Shown: in pieces, positions 60,599 to 64,000 of the stretch
How positions within the stretch are numbered: the stretch's first letter is position 1
How the letters are laid out: every line of letters begins with the position of its first letter
Assembly (NCBI RefSeq): GCF_049800835.1
Contig: NZ_JBNAFU010000001.1
Coordinates: 434,001-498,000, forward strand
DNA length: 64,000 bases
Reading direction: 5' to 3'
Origin: Dinoroseobacter sp049800835
GTDB taxonomy: Bacteria > Pseudomonadota > Alphaproteobacteria > Rhodobacterales > Rhodobacteraceae
The notes under the pieces: generated by a model
What the model was told of the DNA's origin: nothing
Seen by the model: the letters and a program-made list of their open reading frames with translations, nothing else
The model's database searches: none
Made by a program: the position numbers and the translations under genes

Positions 60599-61375
60599 CT
60601 ACCCCCAGGGCGGCGATCGTTTCTCGAAGAAAGCCGCGATGCCCTGGGCGGCTTCCTCCCCTTCCCATTGGGCGACCAGCGCCTCGACGCTCGCGTCGAC
60701 CTCGGCGGCGGTAGGGGCCTTGCCCAGCCGAGCCACTAGGGCCTTGGCCGCAGCCACCGCCCCCGGCGCTGCACTCAGGTAAGGGGCAACCTCGGCCTCG
60801 ACCTCGGCGTCCAACAGGTCCGGCGAAACGGCTTTGGCCAGTAACCCGAGCCTTACGCCCTCCTCCGCGTCGAAGATGCGCCCGGAAAAGAAGACGCGCC
60901 GTACCATCGCCGCCCCCATGCGCGCCACAACGTATGGCCCTATGGTGGCCGGGATCAGACCAAGCCGGACCTCGGTCAGCCCCAGCTTTGCGCCCGTGAC
61001 CCCGATCGCGACATCGCAAACCGACATCAGACCAATCCCTCCGCCGAACGCCTGGCCCTGCACCCGCCCGATCAGAGGCTTCGGCATCGCATCAAGCGCA
61101 CCCAGCATCTCCGCCAGGCGCCGCGCTTCCCGAGCACGGGTGGGACCATCGGCAGATATCTGCGCCCGCATCCAGTCCAGATCACCGCCCGCGCAGAACG
61201 ACCGACCGGCCCCCGTCAAGACCACGACACGCACCGCTGGGTCCATGCCCAGGTCGTGCGCGGCCTGCGTCAGCTCGGCAATCATTTCCGCAGACATCGC
61301 ATTGTGCTTGTCGGGCCGCTGAAGCGTGAGCGTCGCAACGCCCCTCGCATCAATCGAGAGATCAAGCGTGTTCAT
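60599..61375 (-). CDS. Enoyl-CoA hydratase family, probable methylglutaconyl-CoA hydratase
   Basis: Crotonase-fold enzyme of 258 residues. The oxyanion-hole segments are LTGAGRSFCAGGDLDWM and GQAFGGGIGLMSVCDVAI; the acidic residue sits in LTEVRLGLIPATIGPYVV, which is typical of the methylglutaconyl-CoA hydratase (AUH/LiuC) group. The gene order carboxylase alpha-GST-HMG-CoA lyase-hydratase supports the leucine pathway. The start is ATG 61375, inside the end of the HMG-CoA lyase gene. Confidence 0.88.
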   Translation of the reverse strand: MNTLDLSIDARGVATLTLQRPDKHNAMSAEMIAELTQAAHDLGMDPAVRVVVLTGAGRSFCAGGDLDWMRAQISADGPTRAREARRLAEMLGALDAMPKPLIGRVQGQAFGGGIGLMSVCDVAIGVTGAKLGLTEVRLGLIPATIGPYVVARMGAAMVRRVFFSGRIFDAEEGVRLGLLAKAVSPDLLDAEVEAEVAPYLSAAPGAVAAAKALVARLGKAPTAAEVDASVEALVAQWEGEEAAQGIAAFFEKRSPPWG

Positions 61376-62240
61376 GTGTGCGACCCTCCCCTTTGCGCAG
61401 CGCGCGCGCCATGTCTGCAGCCAGCGCCACCTTGTCCGGGTCAAGTCCGGTCTCGCCCCCCCGCGCGGTCACGAACTCCATCACCGCTTCGGTCGCAACA
61501 TTGCCCGCCGCCCCCGGTGCATAGGGGCATCCGCCCAAGCCCCCGACCGAGGCGTCGAACACGCGCAGCCCGGCCTGCAGCGCCACGTCGATATTGTCGA
61601 GCGCCCGCCCTGCCGTGTCGTGGAAATGTCCCGCAAGACTGTCGGCTGGCACGACATCGCAAACGGCCCCGAGCATCGCAGCAACGGCCTCCGGCCTCGC
61701 CTTTCCCAAGGTCTCGCCGAGGGACACCTCGTAGCATCCAAGCGCATGCAAGCGGGCGGCCACATCCGCCACGGTGTCGGGGGGCGTCGCACCGTCAAAC
61801 GGGCAATCGGTGACACAGGAGACATAGCCGCGCACCCGCAGGCCCGCCGCCTGCGCGCCGGCGACAACCGGCGCGAAGCGCGCAAAGCTTTCTTCAATCG
61901 TGCAGTTCAGATTGGCTTTGGAGAACCCCTCCGAAGCACTTGCGAACACGGCAATCTCGTCGGGCTTCGCGGCAATGGCCCGCTCCAGCCCCCTTTCATT
62001 AGGCACCAGCGCGGCGTAGGACACGCCCGGAGCGCGGGTGATCCCGCCCAGAACCTCGGCCCCGTCCGCCATCTGGGGCACCCATTTCGGGCTGACGAAG
62101 CTGGCCACTTCGATCCGCCGAAACCCCGCTGCGCTGAGCGCATCGATCAACGCGATCTTGTCCTGCGTGGGAATGATCCGCGCTTCGTTCTGCAAGCCGT
62201 CGCGGGGGCCGACTTCGAAAATCTCCACCCGGTCGGTCAT
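61362..62240 (-). CDS. Hydroxymethylglutaryl-CoA lyase
   Basis: Cleaves HMG-CoA to acetyl-CoA and acetoacetate, the last step of leucine breakdown. The 292-residue TIM-barrel protein has EVGPRDGLQNE at the N-terminus, the metal-binding GHFHDT and the C-terminal GGLGGCPYAPGA with the catalytic Cys. ATG 62240 is chosen; a GTG at 62246 would add two residues. It overlaps the hydratase gene. Confidence 0.95.
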   Translation of the reverse strand: MTDRVEIFEVGPRDGLQNEARIIPTQDKIALIDALSAAGFRRIEVASFVSPKWVPQMADGAEVLGGITRAPGVSYAALVPNERGLERAIAAKPDEIAVFASASEGFSKANLNCTIEESFARFAPVVAGAQAAGLRVRGYVSCVTDCPFDGATPPDTVADVAARLHALGCYEVSLGETLGKARPEAVAAMLGAVCDVVPADSLAGHFHDTAGRALDNIDVALQAGLRVFDASVGGLGGCPYAPGAAGNVATEAVMEFVTARGGETGLDPDKVALAADMARALRKGEGRTHEHA

Positions 62241-62902
62241 TGCCACGCCCGCCAGTCATAGAAGGCCTGGTCGTAAATCCCCTGCCCCGGCGCGGGCAGA
62301 GACGCGATAAAGGCAGGCCGTGCGACCATGCGCGCATACCATTCCGCCACCGCCGGATAGTCATCGAGCGCTGCAAAATGCGTCCCCATGTAGATCGCCT
62401 GTCCCAGACCGATATCCGCCGCCGAGAAGCCGCCCTGCAAAATGTAGCGTTCCGCAAACCCCTTGGTGAGCTTGGCCTCCACCGCCGCGTAGCATTTGGC
62501 CAGCCGTTTGGCCTCCAGCTTCATGATTACGGGAGAGCGCATCTCGTCCTGGAAAAGCATCACATGCTGCTGCGTCAGTGCGGCGACATGCACGCTGAGG
62601 GTTTCGGCAAAATGCACCCAGGTCAGCCATTCCATCCGTTCGGTACTGCCCGGCGCCCGGCCCAGCCCGTCAGGCGAAAACCGCTCGCAAAGGTACTCCG
62701 CAATCGCGCCGGTCTCGAACATCACCTCCCCGTCGATCTCCAGCGCGGGCACCCGCCCGACCGGCGACATGGCAAGGTACTCGGGCCGTTGCAGCGTTGC
62801 ATCGAAGGGATAGGTCAGCACCTCAAATGGGACGTCAAGTTCATGCAGAAGCCAGAGCGTCCGCATGGATCGCGTCTGCGGGCTGTGATGCAAGCGGATC
62901 AT
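62237..62902 (-). CDS. Glutathione S-transferase family protein
   Basis: A 221-residue GST. The N-terminal thioredoxin-like domain has HHSPQTRSMRTLWLLHEL and the glutathione-binding VGRVPALEIDGE, then the ESGAIAEYL-like FETGAIAEYLCERF. The C-terminal domain is all-helical. The substrate is unknown. The gene sits between the carboxylase alpha and HMG-CoA lyase genes and overlaps both by four bases, so it belongs to the leucine-catabolic operon. Confidence 0.9.
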   Translation of the reverse strand: MIRLHHSPQTRSMRTLWLLHELDVPFEVLTYPFDATLQRPEYLAMSPVGRVPALEIDGEVMFETGAIAEYLCERFSPDGLGRAPGSTERMEWLTWVHFAETLSVHVAALTQQHVMLFQDEMRSPVIMKLEAKRLAKCYAAVEAKLTKGFAERYILQGGFSAADIGLGQAIYMGTHFAALDDYPAVAEWYARMVARPAFIASLPAPGQGIYDQAFYDWRAWQ

Positions 62903-64000
62903 GCCGGGACCTTCTCCGGGTCTTCGAGGCGCACCAGCGCGGCGCCCGCCTCCACCTGCGCGCCCGCAGCCACCAGAACCTCCGCCACGATGCCATCACG
63001 ACCCGCAGTCAGAGTGTGTTCCATCTTCATCGCCTCCAGAATTGCCAGCCTGTCCCCCCGGGCCACGGCGTCTCCGGACCTGACGAACAAGGCCTTGACG
63101 ACGCCCGGCATGGGCGCTTCGATGGCCGCCGCACCGCCCGTCTCCGCCCCGCTGCGATCCAGCGGATCGGGCAGATCGAACGTATAGGTGTTGCCCCAGA
63201 AAACCGACAGGGTCGCGCCATGTCTTGCCGCCTCGGCAGACACCGGAGCACCATCGATGCGCCACGTACCGCCCGCCTTCGTGATGTCATGTGTCGCCTC
63301 ACCGATGCAGACGCAGTAGGAACCGGGCCGCGTTACATGCAGGCGTGCAGCGACCACGTCACCCCCGGATCGCAGGACCACATCCCGGTCCAGCGGCGCC
63401 CAGAGCGCAAAGCCCTGATCAGGCGGCACTTCAGCGTCGAGGCCCGCGGCGTAGACACAGGCCAACGCCTTGGTGCGGGTGCACGGCGCGGGCATGTGGG
63501 ACAGTGCGGGCAAGTCCCGATCGATCAAGCCTGTATCGACCTGCCCTGCCGCGAACTCGGGATGCGCGGCAAGGGCGCGCAGGAATGCGATGTTGGTCAC
63601 GCTACCGGCCACTTGTGTTTGGGCAAGGGCGGCTTCCAGCTTGCGCAGGGCAATGGCGCGCGTGGGTCCGTGCACCGTGAGCTTGGCAATCATCGGATCA
63701 TACCAGGGGGAGATCGTATCCCCTGCACGGACGCCAGTATCGGCCCGCGCGTCATCGGGGAACCTCACATGGGTCAACGTGCCCGTGGCCGGGAGGAACC
63801 CTTTCGGGACGTCCTCGGCGTAAATCCGTGCCTCGAACGCATGCCCCGCAAGCGTCAGGTCCTGCTGGGCCAGCGGCACCGGGTCCCCTGCGGCCACCCG
63901 CAACTGCCATTCGACCAGATCAATGCCCGTGATCGCCTCCGTCACAGGGTGTTCGACCTGAAGACGCGTGTTCATTTCCATAAACCAGAACCCGTCGGGG
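62899..64000 (-). CDS. Biotin-dependent acyl-CoA carboxylase alpha subunit, probably methylcrotonyl-CoA carboxylase (5' part outside window)
   Basis: C-terminal 366 residues of a carboxylase alpha subunit; the frame runs past base 64000. It starts in the biotin-carboxylase domain (MEMNTRLQVEHPVTEAITG), continues through its C-terminal lobe and a BT-like linker domain, and ends in a biotinyl domain with AILEAMKMEHTL, the Lys being the biotin site. Propionyl-CoA carboxylase has the same layout. The adjacent HMG-CoA lyase and hydratase favour the methylcrotonyl (leucine) enzyme. The beta subunit should lie beyond the window. Confidence 0.93.
   Translation of the reverse strand, partial: PDGFWFMEMNTRLQVEHPVTEAITGIDLVEWQLRVAAGDPVPLAQQDLTLAGHAFEARIYAEDVPKGFLPATGTLTHVRFPDDARADTGVRAGDTISPWYDPMIAKLTVHGPTRAIALRKLEAALAQTQVAGSVTNIAFLRALAAHPEFAAGQVDTGLIDRDLPALSHMPAPCTRTKALACVYAAGLDAEVPPDQGFALWAPLDRDVVLRSGGDVVAARLHVTRPGSYCVCIGEATHDITKAGGTWRIDGAPVSAEAARHGATLSVFWGNTYTFDLPDPLDRSGAETGGAAAIEAPMPGVVKALFVRSGDAVARGDRLAILEAMKMEHTLTAGRDGIVAEVLVAAGAQVEAGAALVRLEDPEKVPA

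Overview
The window is a high-GC chromosomal segment of an alphaproteobacterium, very probably a marine Rhodobacteraceae (Roseobacter-group) member. Support: the nuoA-N operon carries the accessory genes I associate with that family (NuoE with a C-terminal helix-hairpin-helix extension, DUF5333-like, DUF5337-like and DUF3291-like genes) and runs on into birA-coaX-rnj; there is a VPLPA-type sorting signal; and urease genes, GcdH and leucine-degradation genes are present. I see no rRNA, tRNA, CRISPR array, transposase or integrase.

Layout. 1-4.8 kb: glutaryl-CoA dehydrogenase, a LysE-type exporter, a VPLPA-CTERM surface protein whose signal-peptide start is interrupted by a stop codon, and a TetR regulator divergent from an AhpD-like gene with two operator-like dyads between them. 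4.8-12.8 kb (minus strand): a urease locus opened up by extra genes. One block reads ureD-ureA-(40-aa gene)-ureB-(Ala/Lys/Pro-rich phasin-like gene)-(105-aa gene)-ureC. The other reads two DUF1127-like genes-ureE-ureF-(CMD family)-ureG. A plus-strand DsrE-like gene lies between the blocks. 13-19.8 kb: pyrC, pyrE and dnaB (tandem DnaA-box-like sites upstream), a CadC-like membrane regulator divergent from a small HExxH protein, and a VWA protein. 19.9-25.8 kb (plus): alr-mlaE-mlaF-hypothetical-pqiA-like-hypothetical-radA-cvpA. 25.8-38 kb: single genes and short operons (two DEAD-box helicases, rhodanese, purF-DUF1284, marC, bioY, SDR, prfC, phytase-like).

38.1-59.9 kb (minus): a gene run of about 21.7 kb with all fourteen Complex I subunits, six extra genes among them (sulfotransferase, helix-hairpin-helix membrane protein, DUF5337-like, DUF5333-like, DUF3291-like, CMD family), then birA, coaX and rnj. 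It ends at a perfect palindromic bidirectional terminator shared with the convergent rhlE gene. 60.3-64 kb (minus): a glycine-zipper lipoprotein and the distal part of a leucine-catabolic operon: biotin-dependent carboxylase alpha subunit (cut by the window end), GST, HMG-CoA lyase and methylglutaconyl-CoA hydratase.

Functional themes: aerobic respiration (nuo), urea nitrogen use, pyrimidine and purine synthesis, acyl-CoA catabolism of lysine and leucine, and biotin import and attachment (bioY, birA) serving carboxylases such as the one at the right edge. The less ordinary content is the extra genes inside the nuo and urease operons, the 80-residue domain shared by NuoE and its neighbour, and the damaged VPLPA gene.
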